Below, piece by piece: positions 9,843-21,085 of a stretch of DNA of 64,000 nt. Made by a program: the position numbers and the translations under genes. Source of the DNA: Histomonas meleagridis (taxonomy: Eukaryota > Parabasalia > Tritrichomonadida > Dientamoebidae); assembly GCA_020186115.1 (NCBI GenBank), contig WSYJ01000019.1, forward strand, positions 1 through 64,000, in the 5' to 3' direction. Position 1 is the stretch's first letter; each line of letters begins with the position of its first letter. The notes beneath the pieces were generated by a model, which saw only the letters and a list, made by a program, of their open reading frames with translations, was not told the DNA's origin and ran no database searches.

Positions 9843-12800
9843 ATTTATTTATAATAGTTGTTAACGTCTCATTTTTCATATGTGGTCTCGGGAACTTTTC
9901 GACATAAGTGATAGTATGATTAGGATTTAATTTAAATTTTGTAGTACCTAATAATAAATTAAATTCGATTTCATTATCATTATATAAAGAACGATACAAT
10001 CTCATTATATCATCATCATAATCAAGATTCGCATGTATATATCTAGTATCGGTAGGTATACCTTTTGCCCTAGACATATAATCTATACCACCATCATCGT
10101 ATAATAGTTTATCGCTATAGGTTTTCTTCATGATGAAGTAGCTTTCAACTGCGCAGTTGAAATCGCTTCTATCATCATCACTAGTAAAATCGGAATGGAA
10201 TTGCCCTAAATTATTGCCGATTAATTTTCTATTATATCTAGCCTCGAAGGCTGCTTCTAATTTAGGTAAATCCGATTTTACTATATGCATTGAGTCTGTA
10301 TCTTGATAAAAGATTTTACAGCCAATGTCATATGCTAAGCACATCACTTCGTTCATTATACGTTTCGACATGCTTAATACTTGAACGCCTAATAATGATA
10401 AGTTAAAATGCTTATCTATAGGACGTTTTATATTGAAGGATTCTATATCAGAATCTTCAATTTTTATGCGTTCAATTATACGGAAGTAATTTTTAGAGGC
10501 GTAGTTATCGGCTCTATCGCCTTTCTTCAAATACTTCCATTCCTTGTTGATCGGCTTTTCTATCGTTTTGCCGTAACAACTATTCATAATTAATTTATAT
10601 ATTTGTTGGAGAGGGTTATTTTGACGTTTATATTCCACCCGTTTTTGGAATATTTCTTTGATTACATTTTGAATGGTGGGATCATAACCCTCATCCCAAT
10701 AATAGCCTCGTACTATTTGGAATCGTATATTTTGATATACTATAAGATCTTCCAAGGCTATATTGTCGACGACCATAGTGACGGGATTTTCTTCACTAAT
10801 GTTATTGTCGTCATTTAGGTTTAAACCATTAATCTTTTGAACTATAAGAGGGAAGGGATAATGTTTGTTGACTTTTGTAATTTGAATTTCAACAACATAA
10901 GCATTTGTATTATTATTTAAGTAATTTAAATTTAATTGATCTTCTTGAATAACTTTCGGTGGACCGTTAATTATACTTATACGAGCCATAGCGGAGGGAT
11001 ATAATGATACGGCGTCAAAGTCACATAATTCTTCTTTGACATGCCACTTTTTGTTGTATGCAGTCATGCATCTACCTCCATAAACTGCTCTTGATAAAAA
11101 GTGTCTAACGTGACCACCTACTTGGAATAAATTCTGATTAACTGAATAAACTTTGTTTGTAAAAACAGCATTGACTAATGAAGAAATAGATAAATAATTA
11201 AAAGGTGAAATATTAAATGATTGTTGAAAACCAATGCAGAATCTATTAAACCCTTCCCGTAATATAGTAACGTCTTGACGACAATAAAATATCGCATATT
11301 CCCACATGTTAAAAGTGGCTTCATCTATGCGACAATTAGGGATGTTATTGATATTCGTAAAGAATTCAACATATTTGTCTTCATCCCATGGTTTGTCTTC
11401 ATAAATACCTGCTTCATCGATTAACCCTACCCCAGATTTTAATCGTTCTAAGGTGTAATAACGGTAGGGGAATAATTCTTTTTTGATTCCTTCAATACCA
11501 AACATTGAAGGTAATAATTTGAGTTTGCAGGTAAGAATTGGTAAAGTATCTTCGAAATAAATTAAAATGTTATTTAATTGAACGTCCATTGATAATACTT
11601 TTGTACCCTTAATTGTGGATCTTATTATTCCAAATTTAGCAATAAATTTAGAATCATAAGCTAAATTATGGAAATAACAAGTTGAGTTATTTGGTAAGTA
11701 ATTTAATAATTTAAATCCACAATCAGGGCCTTTAAATATTTGTTCATCACTGACATCATATTTTAGAACTATACATTAATAAGGTTGATGTATATCGCCA
11801 GTTATATCTGTTTTGAAATCTGCATAATAAATTAAATTAGTAATAATTGGACGTTCTTTTTTCTTCTTACGAATAAATCTTCGAACACAAGTACCTGGGT
11901 TATAATTCAAAGAATAATTCATCCCATTGTAAACCTGATCTGAAAAATGAGTTTTTAATAATGGAAAATATAAATAAATAATTAATGTAAATAAATTGTT
12001 TCTGAATTATAATAAAATTAATTGTAATGAATCACATCTCTTCTCCTCATTCGAATTAATTAAATTTGGTTGATCGAAATTTTGAATAAAATTGATAGTG
12101 AAAGGTGTACTTTCTTTGATAAAATAATGTTGTTCGAATAAATATAAATGAATTTTGTAAATAGCATAATTTTGTTTACACCCAATATAATTAAATGTTT
12201 GACCTTGTTTTTGATAAAAAATAGGTCTAATTCTAATTTTACCATCTTCATCGATGGATTTATAAACTTTGTGAATTTGGGCATAAATTGAATGCTTTTT
12301 ACAAACGAAATCAAGTTTAGAAGCAACTTGATATTAAACTAAAATCCTACGACGGATTTTATCGAGCACTTTTTCTGGGATACCTGACTGTTTTAAAGCA
12401 TAAATAAAACAACAGTCATTCAATTCTTTTCTTTGTTTATTTTCATCATTTAATAGTGAATCGAAGATATGTAATCTTCGTAAATATTCCTTAATAACAT
12501 GCGGAATATTTTCCGAAACTAAATAAGGGAAGAATTGTGCCCCATTTTGAGCTACATTTTGTGCTCTTTGTATACCAAACCTCTCTAAATGGATCCAATG
12601 AGGTATCCATTCATTATCTTCATCTGACCCCTCGAATTCTATAATATTAGTATAATCGGGGGTGATGTCTTGACCATTACCTAATGTATTTATCATGTCT
12701 TGAAATACATTAAGTAATAATGGTTTTTGTGAACAAATTTCACCTTCACGTAGATAATTTATAAAATAATGAATACCAATCCTAATCCCACCTATATGAT

Positions 12801-13419
12801 TATGAATATGATTCAATATTATATTATAAAATGCACGCCTATCTATATTACCAAACCCCTGGAATAATATTGTAAAATTGTCAGGATTATTATTAAGAAA
12901 TTGTCTTAAATTAATAAAATTATTATGGAAATCCTGACGTCTAATAGTATAAGTTGGACGTTGGGATGGTTGGCCTCTAGGCGGTGGTATTGGGGGATTA
13001 GGTGGCATACGATTCGGTACTGGATACCGATTTCTAGGTGGTATAGGTGGTGGTAGAGGTTCTGAGGGAGGTATATCTTCAGACTCATTTGCAACAGGTT
13101 GTGATTGTTGTAATGGTCTTCTTTGTTCCAATGTAGGCAGTTGCACATATATACCCGTTTCAGTGTCAACACCCACGTCATTATAACTTTGAGGAAGAGG
13201 ATCTATACCGATATCAGTATAAAGTTGTGAAAGAGGATCTATACCAATGTCGGTATAATGTTGTGGAAAATCTATTTAAGTTTCGGTATCTTCATATTTT
13301 ATTGGTGGTTGTGAAGTAGGAGTGTGTGTTTCAGAGACACCTGTAAAAGTATCAATATCATCTAACTCTACTAATGCAGGATATTGATCGAAGACGCTAC
13401 TTTGTTGATCTTTTTCCTC
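9843..13419 (-). pseudogene. Maverick 1 protein-primed DNA polymerase B, broken
   Basis: Family B polymerase of the protein-primed (Polinton) type. In order: a Pro-rich region near 13000-13100; NDCCFIYALKQSGI; an exonuclease I block reading YYADFKTDI (the usual DxE is DFK here); exo II CYFHNLAYDSKF; palm motif A DFDAVSLYPSAM; motif B KLIMNSCYGKTIEKP; motif C YQDTDSMHI; and KKTYSDK. It replicates the element from terminal protein. Damage is mostly in-frame TAA codons (near 13275, 12335, 12020 and 11777) plus at least one frameshift. The C-terminus is cut at about 9843 by a small-gene cassette. The 9760-11589 frame alone gives 609 residues, the last ~25 being foreign. Confidence 0.85.
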
Positions 13420-14267
13420 CTATCTTTTATTTTCTTTTATTGAGGAACTTACAATTAAATTAGGGTTATTTCCCCAAGTATTAATTATTCTTCCACCATA
13501 TGCTTGATTAGGATCGTCTTCCTTATATATTATAAATATTTTATTATAATATTTTGTTTCTGAACCATTATATGAATTAAATAAATGTCTAATGGTTAAA
13601 AATATATTTAATAAATTATGAAATATTTTATAACAATATTGTTTTTGAATTATTTGAAATATAAATATTATAAATTTTTAATGATGTATTTAATTCATCA
13701 GTAAAAAATTCAATCCAATATTGATATAACATAATTATTTCATTTTTATCATTGTCTGTAAAATTCTCAAAGAAATTTATAAAGAAAATTGCATTCGACC
13801 AAACCATAAAAATAGCATCGAATATTAGTTTTAAATGATTCAAGGTATTTTTTGGAACCCATTTATTTAAATCATTACTTTCTAAATATTATTGATTATT
13901 TTTGAATAAATTTTTGATTTCATAATTTTCAATGTCAATTTCAAAAATCATTTCATTATAACCTTCTAATAATTCTGGATTAAATTCTTTAATACTGTAT
14001 AAATATTGATCATAAATTGTATTGGGTAATATTTTTGTAATATTATACTTTTTATCATTTTTGTTATATACTACATAATCTAAAGTATATAATATCTTGG
14101 TATATTTATTTCTATTAATCATTATTTTAAACATTTATATATTTTGTCGAATTTGTATTTTATTATTATTTGGATCGAAATATAGATCTTTATCAATTTT
14201 GAATATTTCTATTTTGATAGGGGTTGCTGCAGTAAGAAATAATTTAGGATATAAAAATAAAAATATA

Positions 14268-15543
14268 GGGTGGTCAAAAAGTTCGTTCGTCTAATTTTTT
14301 TCAGTCAATCCATAAATTTTTTTTCTCAAAGTTGTTTATTAATTAATGTATTCTCCATGTGTCTCGATTACTGCAAAGAGCCTATTCATTCATTCATTGT
14401 ATGCATTTTTAAATATTGATTTTGGTATTAGAGTTAATATTTCTTGGACTTTGTCAAAAAGCTCATTCTCGTTGCTGAATTCCATTCCCTCTAATAATTT
14501 CTTAAGGTAGCCGAATAGAAAGAAGTCAGAAGTAGCTATATCCGGTGAATAAGGGGGATGATCAAGTCTTTTAATTTTTAATTCTCTTAATTTTTCTGGT
14601 ACATTGTGCGGTTTTGCGTTGTCCATGTGTAGGTTTGTCCCTTTTGTCTGAATTTTTTTGTTCAAATCTTCGAGCACACAATTGGAAAAAAACTTTTTGT
14701 TGAACTTACTGTTTTGAGGAAGCATGGTGATTGATTTTATTTCATTGATTCCCCATATTACTGATATCATCGCTTTTTTCGACCCAATTGTTTGCCTTGG
14801 TTTTGTTGGTATTTGTGCACCGGCTTCAATCCACATTGAATTTCTTCCATTCTTAAAGTAGATCCATGTTTCATCTTGAGTGAATATTTTTGCAAGCTTC
14901 CTTTCCGATGCATTTGTAAGGAATTCCAGTAAGATGCTGGCAATTTCAACTCTTTTTGCTTTCATTTGTTCGGTAAGAGCATATGGCACCCATTTAAAAT
15001 TGACCTCTTTCATTGATAAATGCTTGATCAAAACCTTTTTGACAGTATTTTTGTTTTCCCCGATGTCTTTAGCAATCTTGCGAGTTCTTGCGTATGGATT
15101 GTGCAACAAATAATTTTGAATAATAGGTATTAAATCTAGTTTTTGAGGTCTACCACTTCTTGGAAGATCGTTTAACGTATTTCTTTCTTCTTTGAATTCT
15201 TTTGTTCTCTTCTGAACTGTTCTCTTTGAGAGTTATCGCTTTAGGACCATATGTGTCGATTACTTCTTGATGTATGCTTTTGTTGTCATTGCCTTTTAGC
15301 CATAAATAATGAATTATGGCACGAATTTCTACCATACTGTTTAGCATTTGATTCTTAACGTACATTTTTAACGTACAATAAAATTTTTTAAAGCGCATAA
15401 TTATATATACATTGAATGAAACAAAAAACATTCAAATAAAAAAATATCCTATACACTATATAAGATCCATATTTATGTTATTACATTCGATCGCATAAGT
15501 ATGTATAAATAAAAGAGCTGGCGAACGAACTTTTTGACCACCC
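14268..15543 (-). mobile_element. mariner element 1
   Basis: Terminal inverted repeats GGGTGGTCAAAAAGTTCGTT (from 14268) and its complement ending at 15543, 22 of 23 bases matching over the first 23. TA target duplications lie on both sides (ATATA before, TATAT after). Length 1276 bases, typical of mariner. Inserted in the large unknown Maverick gene, whose coding resumes on each side, so the insertion postdates that gene. Confidence 0.93.
14339..15431 (-). pseudogene. mariner transposase
   Basis: Two frames. The N-terminal part (15150-15431) has the first helix-turn-helix (MVEIRAIIHYLWLKGNDNK), then a frameshift. The second (14390-15109) has the second HTH (RKIAKDIGENKNTVKKVL), the FKWVPYALTEQMK linker, and catalytic blocks TQDETW, HMDNAKPH and YSPDIATSDFFLF. 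By count 31 residues separate the second and third Asp, not the usual 34 (element 2 has 34). An in-frame TGA at about 14390, where mariners have Trp, precedes a tail RLFAVIETHGEYIN. Cut-and-paste transposase; this copy is probably inactive. Confidence 0.88.
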
Positions 15544-17035
15544 TATATTTTAAGTATATGTATGAATAAATATTTTTCTTCAAGAAAAAGGTGATTAAAT
15601 TCTTCTGTAATATCTACTTCTTCAGGAACATCACCAATTTTATCAGCAAATAATATTGCTTTAATTTCTGGAATATTTTTCATATGAGAAAAATAATAAC
15701 TGAACCAATCTTCAAATAACATATGTAAATAATTTTCGTCATTATAAGTATACTCTTTAATAAAACAATTAATATTAAATAAAGCGATTCTCCAATCGGT
15801 AGTTATGGAATTAAAAATATCGAATATATTAAAAGGATAATTGTTTCTAGAATCTGCAAATGGTAACCTTTGCGATTTTTTAATTTTATGTTTGTTATGA
15901 TCGAGGAAGTCTTGACAATCATATTCTACTGTTCTCTCTTATTAAACATCTTTACCTTCCTCATCTTTTACAAAATAATGAATATCGTAACTTAATTCAA
16001 ATATTTCTTCGTGTTTAATATTATCTTTTTTTTCATCAAATAAAAATTCTTTTAACGTCTTTTCATACGAAGTAAAACCAATATAAACTGTATGTTCATA
16101 AGCATCTTGTAATTCATAAATATAATCTTCTTTAGTATAAGTTACTTGTTCTTTGTTGTATGTTATAATATTATATTTGGCGTTTGACGTTTCTTTTGTT
16201 TTTACCTTTTCTATTTTAATTTTTTTTCTTTGCCTCTTTTTTTGGAAATGTTCATTTATACTTTTGTATTTCTCATTTATAATTTTATTATATAAACCAA
16301 TAGTTATAGGTGTGGGGATTATAGTTAATTTAAAATAAACTTCAGGAAAATCTTTTCTTAATATTCCTTTACGATTTTCTGCTAGATTTGATAAATCTGG
16401 CCATCTTTATCATTAAAATGAATAATAACTTTATTAGCTAAAAATATTAATAATGTTAAATAACGTTTTAGAAAATCTGAAAATATTTGTTTAGAAAATT
16501 CCTCTATAAAATGCATACCTTTATCTGTATAATATTAATTTTTGTTGAAATAATTTGTGATAATAGTCTGTTAAAAATTGATTTAAATTAATTTGGAAAT
16601 TTAATATTAATATATCACGAATTTTACTTTGTGGATAATAAATACGATTATCTATGAGGTTCAAAATATCGGAATAATCAGTATTCTTGAAAACAAAATT
16701 AAATTCTTTTTCGAATAATATATTAGAAAGTTGTATGTCATATAAATTATTTGGATGTTTCATATCATAATAAATTGAATTATAATATATTTCTTCTTCT
16801 ATAATTTTTGAATTTGTTAATTTTTGACATGTTTTATTTTTGGGTTCGATTTGTAGACAGTCTACATTTATAAAATGAAGTGAAATAATAACTGTTTAAC
16901 ATTATATCAAATTATTCTGTGAGAAATGTTTAAGTCGATATTTGATAATATTCTAAGGATTAAATTATATCGAATAAGTTTGCCATAGAGCTTTTAGTCA
17001 AAATTTGATAATATTTTATTAATATAAATGTTTAT

Positions 17036-18658
17036 TTAATAATTATCAGGGGTACCCCTGGAATATTTCAAACCGTTGTGTAAATCTAATGTGAAATAAG
17101 TATAACGACATATAAATAATTGTGGTGCAGGTGGATGATTTCCAGCATCATCTACATTATAATAAGTATCATTAGCTAGTGTATATATAGGCTGCCCCTT
17201 AATTTGTATCGGGATATTTTGTCCATTAGAATCTAAGCCATCAAATACGTAACCACCACGTGAGCGTTCACATTGTATATTAAGCATAGATGAGGTAGCA
17301 TCACTTAATGTGTTATTATATCTTGTACCATTAGAAGCATTTCTATCCATAGTTAAAGAATCTTCAAATTCTTTAGTACATTGTATACTATCATCTAAAT
17401 CAGAAGCAACTAATTGATATTGTAAAAATCTTGCACCTAAAGTAGAAATAGGTTCATCGGGATAATTTTGCCCTGCAATAGTTAATTGTACATTATTATA
17501 AATAGGATTATCAAAACAAGTATAATCATTAGCATGTTTTGGAAATACAACTGTAATAGTTGTAACATTAAATAAAGGCATATTAATAGTAGACTGTATA
17601 CCAGATTCAGTAGCAGCTAAAGCAAATGCATTATAATCTAATTGTTGTGAAGGAATTAATAAACCTCCAGGTTGTTGAAGTATTTGAGCTATTTGATTTA
17701 AAGTTTCTTCTTTAACTCCAAATCCAAACATATTAGATTTACATGAAACTACTGTTAAACCTGTACAATATAAAGAAACATTCTCAGATACAGTATCAAT
17801 AGTATGATTAGTTTCAGTATCACATTTAAATGTAGTAGTTATATTAGCTGAATTACCTATTTGAGTAAAACCATGAGTAAATAAAGGTAAATTATTAAAT
17901 GTAGCATTAATAGAAGAATCTTCTAAAAATTCTTTAACTTCTTTAATTTTACGTGGATCTACTTGACACCATACTAAACCATTTTGTTTAACATAAAACT
18001 TTAATTCAATATCACCAACTAATCTATTTGGATATAAATCAAATGCTTGTAAAGCTAATATATCTTCAAATGGAAGATTCATTTCAAATTCGATATCATG
18101 TTTATTTCCATCTGCAATTGTATTTAAATCAACATAAGTACCACAAACAGATTGAGAATATTCTGAAACATTTTCATATAAAGAATGTGTATATTTTCTA
18201 GTTTTCTTTTCAGCATAGGGTTTAATTGTTGAATAACAATAACCTTCACGACAACATTCATTTTGTTGATAACCAGTAGAAATATTATTAGACATAATTT
18301 GTCATTGATCTAATAATTGATTAGAACTCTTAAAACCTATAAATATTTTAACTAAATTCTCAGGATCTTGTAAATTACTAGATGAAATAGCTTTTGATAA
18401 TTGTACAGTTATTCTAATTTTAAAATTAATAAAACCTTCAGTTATTTGTGAAATCATATGATCACCATGAGTAATTCTTAATCTAGTTTCTTGTGATTGA
18501 TTAAATGGTGCATTTTGATCATGACAATCTTCAGTTCTTAAAATAATAGAACGAGTACCATCATTTTTAGCAATTAAATCTTTAAGACGATCAAAATAAG
18601 CTCCCACATTACCTTGATCATCTTTTTCATTTTTAGATTGCGTATTATTATAATACAT
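17036..18658 (-). CDS. Maverick 1 major capsid protein, split by in-frame TGA
   Basis: Two open frames of 118 and 419 codons are in the same reading frame, separated only by TGA-CAA-ATT (TGA at 18302-18304). Read through they give about 540 residues, a normal length for a Polinton double-jelly-roll major capsid protein. The TGA falls in a run where capsid proteins of this type are continuous: IFIGFKSSNQLLDQ, then QIMSNNISTGYQQNE. Later segments HSLYENV, DILALQAFDLYPN and IELKFYVKQNGLVWCQ look like capsid beta strands. The start at 18658 has TCATT about 13 bases upstream. The alternative reading is two proteins, a short minor capsid and the major one. Family call from memory of Polinton capsids, no search. 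Confidence 0.7.
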
Positions 18659-18692
18659 TAATAAAAATGAAAAATATTTTTCATAATTTTTA
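18659..18692. promoter_or_regulatory. Bidirectional promoter between capsid and pVI-like genes
   Basis: Thirty-four bases between divergent ATGs. Initiator-like TCATAATTTTTAATG faces right and TCATTTTTATTAATG faces left, around a palindromic GAAAAATATTTTTC core. The same sequence lies at 37802-37836 in Maverick 2, where the capsid start codon has become ATT. Confidence 0.6.
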
Positions 18693-18947
18693 ATGGCGTG
18701 GGGTTTGTGGAATAAATTTAAATCAGGTATAAAGAAAATAGGACCTTTACTTAAAAAAATGAAAGAAGGATTCGCAAAAATTAGTCCACATATTGCGAAA
18801 TGTTATGAATTCGCAAAACAACATAAAGAAGATATCAAAAAGATAGGACCTTTAAAGAAATTACCTGAAGATAAAATATTTGAAGTAGGTGATAGAATAG
18901 CTCCTATATTTAAATCAGTAGGTATGGAAGCAAATGATGTTATTTAA
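18693..18947 (+). CDS. Small amphipathic pVI-like virion protein
   Basis: Eighty-four residues. The first block MAWGLWNKFKSGIKKIG is shared with the Maverick 2 protein at 37532-37801 (MAWGLWNKIKNGFKKAG), but the remainders differ completely. An N-terminal amphipathic helix rich in Trp, Lys and Gly next to a capsid gene recalls adenovirus/Polinton pVI-like membrane-active minor capsid proteins (inference). Contains a repeated KKIGPL. Initiator-like TCATA lies 11 bases before the ATG. Intact. Confidence 0.6.
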   Translation: MAWGLWNKFKSGIKKIGPLLKKMKEGFAKISPHIAKCYEFAKQHKEDIKKIGPLKKLPEDKIFEVGDRIAPIFKSVGMEANDVI

Positions 18948-19418
18948 TTGTGATTTCAGAAATCGTTACCCAAGAGGTTTTCTGTGAATTTTCACAACAT
19001 TCACGATTAATTTGCAGTCAAAATATCCCAACCCTTGGGTTATGGGTAACGATAGATTCAAAAAGTTGAACGATAACACAAAAAACGATACAGTTGGGTT
19101 ATCGTCCAACTTTTTGAAAAGACGATATCCCAGATCGGATGGCTTAAGTTATCATTTAACTATTTGAAAGATCTGATTTCGTGAAGGGCAGGATCAAGTA
19201 ATTTAGTATCAAAAGTGGGGTTAATTTTGTAATATTGAATTAAAACAATAACATGAGGGGGTTAAGGCATTTATTTGAATTGGAAAAAAAGGAAGGTCTC
19301 AGAAAATTGAGAGAAATAACTGCTTACCCATAATTAATTTTGGGAAATTCTGGGTTTTTGCAAATATCACCCATTTGGGTAATATTTACATCATTATGTA
19401 TATCACGCAATATGTTTT
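18948..19418. other. Gene-free insert rich in TCAAAAAGT/AACGATA modules
   Basis: No convincing gene. Holds two facing modules: GATTCAAAAAGTTGAACGATA near 19055-19075, and its near-complement near 19095-19125 (GTCCAACTTTTTGAAAAGAC). GGTAACGATAG occurs near 19048 and AACGATAC near 19084. An open frame of 26 codons (MRGLRHLFELEKKEG...) at 19252-19332 may be chance. The insert seems to have removed the 5' end of the next gene. Confidence 0.4.
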
Positions 19419-20535
19419 GTGAAGTCGAATGTAGATAAGATAGGGATATTAACTGACACTGAAAGAAATTACACTATTAAAAGGAATCCTGAAAATTTAC
19501 CACCACGTTATCTTATGCCTGTTAAACAAGAACGTAAACCTTTAATAACACCTGATGGTGAAATGTATCATTTTGAGGATAATCCTAAAAATTATAGATA
19601 TGTTGGTGGAAATCGAGTATTATTAGATCCAAATATGGAAACTTTAGCTCATCTTATTCTTGATTTAAATAAAGATGTTAAAAATATTAGAGAAGCACAA
19701 ACTCTGAAAGGTGCTGAAGAATTAGTTGCAAAACATAATAAGGGTAAAAAAAAAATATCATTGGGCAGCTATAGAACAAGATATTAATAACGATGGAATT
19801 CCAGATATTATAGTTAGAGATCAACATAGGAGAGCTAAAATCGTTAATGGTTGGACAGTTAAAACACAAGATCCTTATGAAAGAGAATATATTAGTCATT
19901 TACAAAATACATATGGCTCACCTGCTAAAAGGAGAGAAAGGAGAGCTAACAATGAATATGTTCCAACTTTTCAAGATTTCTTACAAAATAAAGTTAGAAA
20001 GGTTGAATTTAATGATAAGAAACCATTTGATGATCCAACAGTTACTCCATATGAGGATTATATACCATTTATACAAAAGGTTAATGAGTTAAATAAGAAA
20101 TATTATGGTGATACAGGTGTTATGAATATTTATAAAACACATAAACCAAGAAGGAGAACAGCAAATCAAGTATTTACTAGTTATATTATTAAGCCACTTT
20201 ATCGTGAACTTATGTCAAATATGGAACAAACTAGAGGTGTAGCAAATACGAAAAGAGCAAAGTCATTGTGTCCTATACTTACTGTGTCAGCAGTATTGTA
20301 TAGAAAATTTGTTATTCCTAGAGTTAAGAATTTAATAGAACCTTATGAATTACAAGATAAATTTGTTGAAGCTAATAAGTTTGTTATGGAAGAAACTGGT
20401 GAAAATTATTATATCAGTGCTTGTAAAAAAGCTGTTACTGAAATGATAGAAAATAAGAATGGTGAACAAGGTGCTATCAAAGATGCTATCGGTGCTTATA
20501 TACAAGAAGCTACTGGATACGAAGTTAATAATTAA
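19419..20535 (+). pseudogene. Conserved Maverick gene Y (unknown), frameshifted
   Basis: Two overlapping frames join at a run of ten A (19746-19755): ELVAKHNKGKKK in the first and KYHWAAIEQDINNDGIPDIIVRD in the second, together about 370 codons. No ATG fits the first frame (it opens at GTG), so the 5' end is probably lost to the upstream insert. The DxNxDGxPD segment resembles a calcium-binding or FG-GAP-type loop, and HRRAKIVNGWTV follows. The middle is Arg-rich (KRRERRAN, HKPRRRTAN) and the C-terminus helical. I believe related proteins are encoded in other Mavericks, but no function is known to me. Probably structural, by position. Confidence 0.5.
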
Positions 20536-20563
20536 ATAAAAAAAATTAAAATCATTTTTTTTT

Positions 20564-21085
20564 ATGATTGAAATATGTGATTTCTCACCCCATGTAGGGA
20601 AGAATAATACTGAACATAATAGTTCTAGTGCTAATTGTAAAGTTATTATTAATAATAACAATAGTGAAACATCAGCACATTATCTTGAAGTTAATGAAGA
20701 AACATCAAAAATAATTACAAGAGAAACTGAACTTAATACTGATAATGCTAGTGCTTTATATAAACATATAGCTTTAACATTTAGTGCAATATTAAAAACA
20801 AATAATATGAAATTAATAGCAAATTTAATTGATAATAGTGGAAAAATTATTATTAATGCTAATGATTTAGTACAAGCTATAAGTTTAATTTTAGAAATTG
20901 ATTTTAATCAAGTTAGATTAAGTTATGAAGATCCTGAACCTGGATGTTTAAAACATGTAAATCCAATTAAAAAAGTTAACTCAATTAAGATTAATGGTTA
21001 TGATTTTAGTTCTCAATATAATAAAGAATATAACACATTAATGGATGAATTTAATATATCATTAGAAAAAGTATTTATTTATTAA
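20564..21085 (+). CDS. Maverick gene Z (unknown)
   Basis: 173 residues, intact, starting MIEICDFSPHVGKNN with initiator-like TCATT 11 bases before the ATG. The middle has helical AATFSAIL-type residues and ANDLVQAISLILEIDFNQV. No domain recognised. It ends 11 bases inside the convergent integrase gene. Codon use matches the other Maverick genes. It lies between gene Y and integrase. Confidence 0.55.
   Translation: MIEICDFSPHVGKNNTEHNSSSANCKVIINNNNSETSAHYLEVNEETSKIITRETELNTDNASALYKHIALTFSAILKTNNMKLIANLIDNSGKIIINANDLVQAISLILEIDFNQVRLSYEDPEPGCLKHVNPIKKVNSIKINGYDFSSQYNKEYNTLMDEFNISLEKVFIY

Larger units (their letters stand above)
13420..16890 (-). pseudogene. Large unknown Maverick 1 gene, interrupted by mariner
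   Basis: Piecewise minus-strand translation gives a long protein: CLQIEPKNKTCQ, LYDIQLSNILFEKEF, MHFIEEFSKQIFSDFLKR, a Lys-rich stretch, YELQDAYEHTVYIGF, ITTDWRIALFNINCF and MLFEDWFSYYFSHMK. It then resumes after the mariner with KIEIFKIDKDLYFDP, IFEIDIENYEIKNLF and HLKLIFDAIFMVWSN, ending SSSIKENKR and TAG at 13420-13422. Several frameshifts and TAA stops. No domain recognised. It is in line with polymerase B, only a TAG apart, so it could be a very long N-terminal extension of the polymerase rather than a separate gene. No cysteine protease motif was found in it. Confidence 0.5.

Noticed and set aside
10408..10818. Plus-strand hydrophobic open frames
   Set aside because: Antisense shadows of polymerase B.
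13628..16890. Maverick cysteine (adenain-like) protease in the large unknown gene
   Set aside because: No His...Asp/Glu...Cys signature could be picked out; not supported.
18302..18658. Calling the 118-residue frame a separate penton/minor capsid gene
   Set aside because: It is in frame with the next ORF across one TGA, is too short for a penton, and its sequence continues logically into the capsid protein. Kept as an alternative only.
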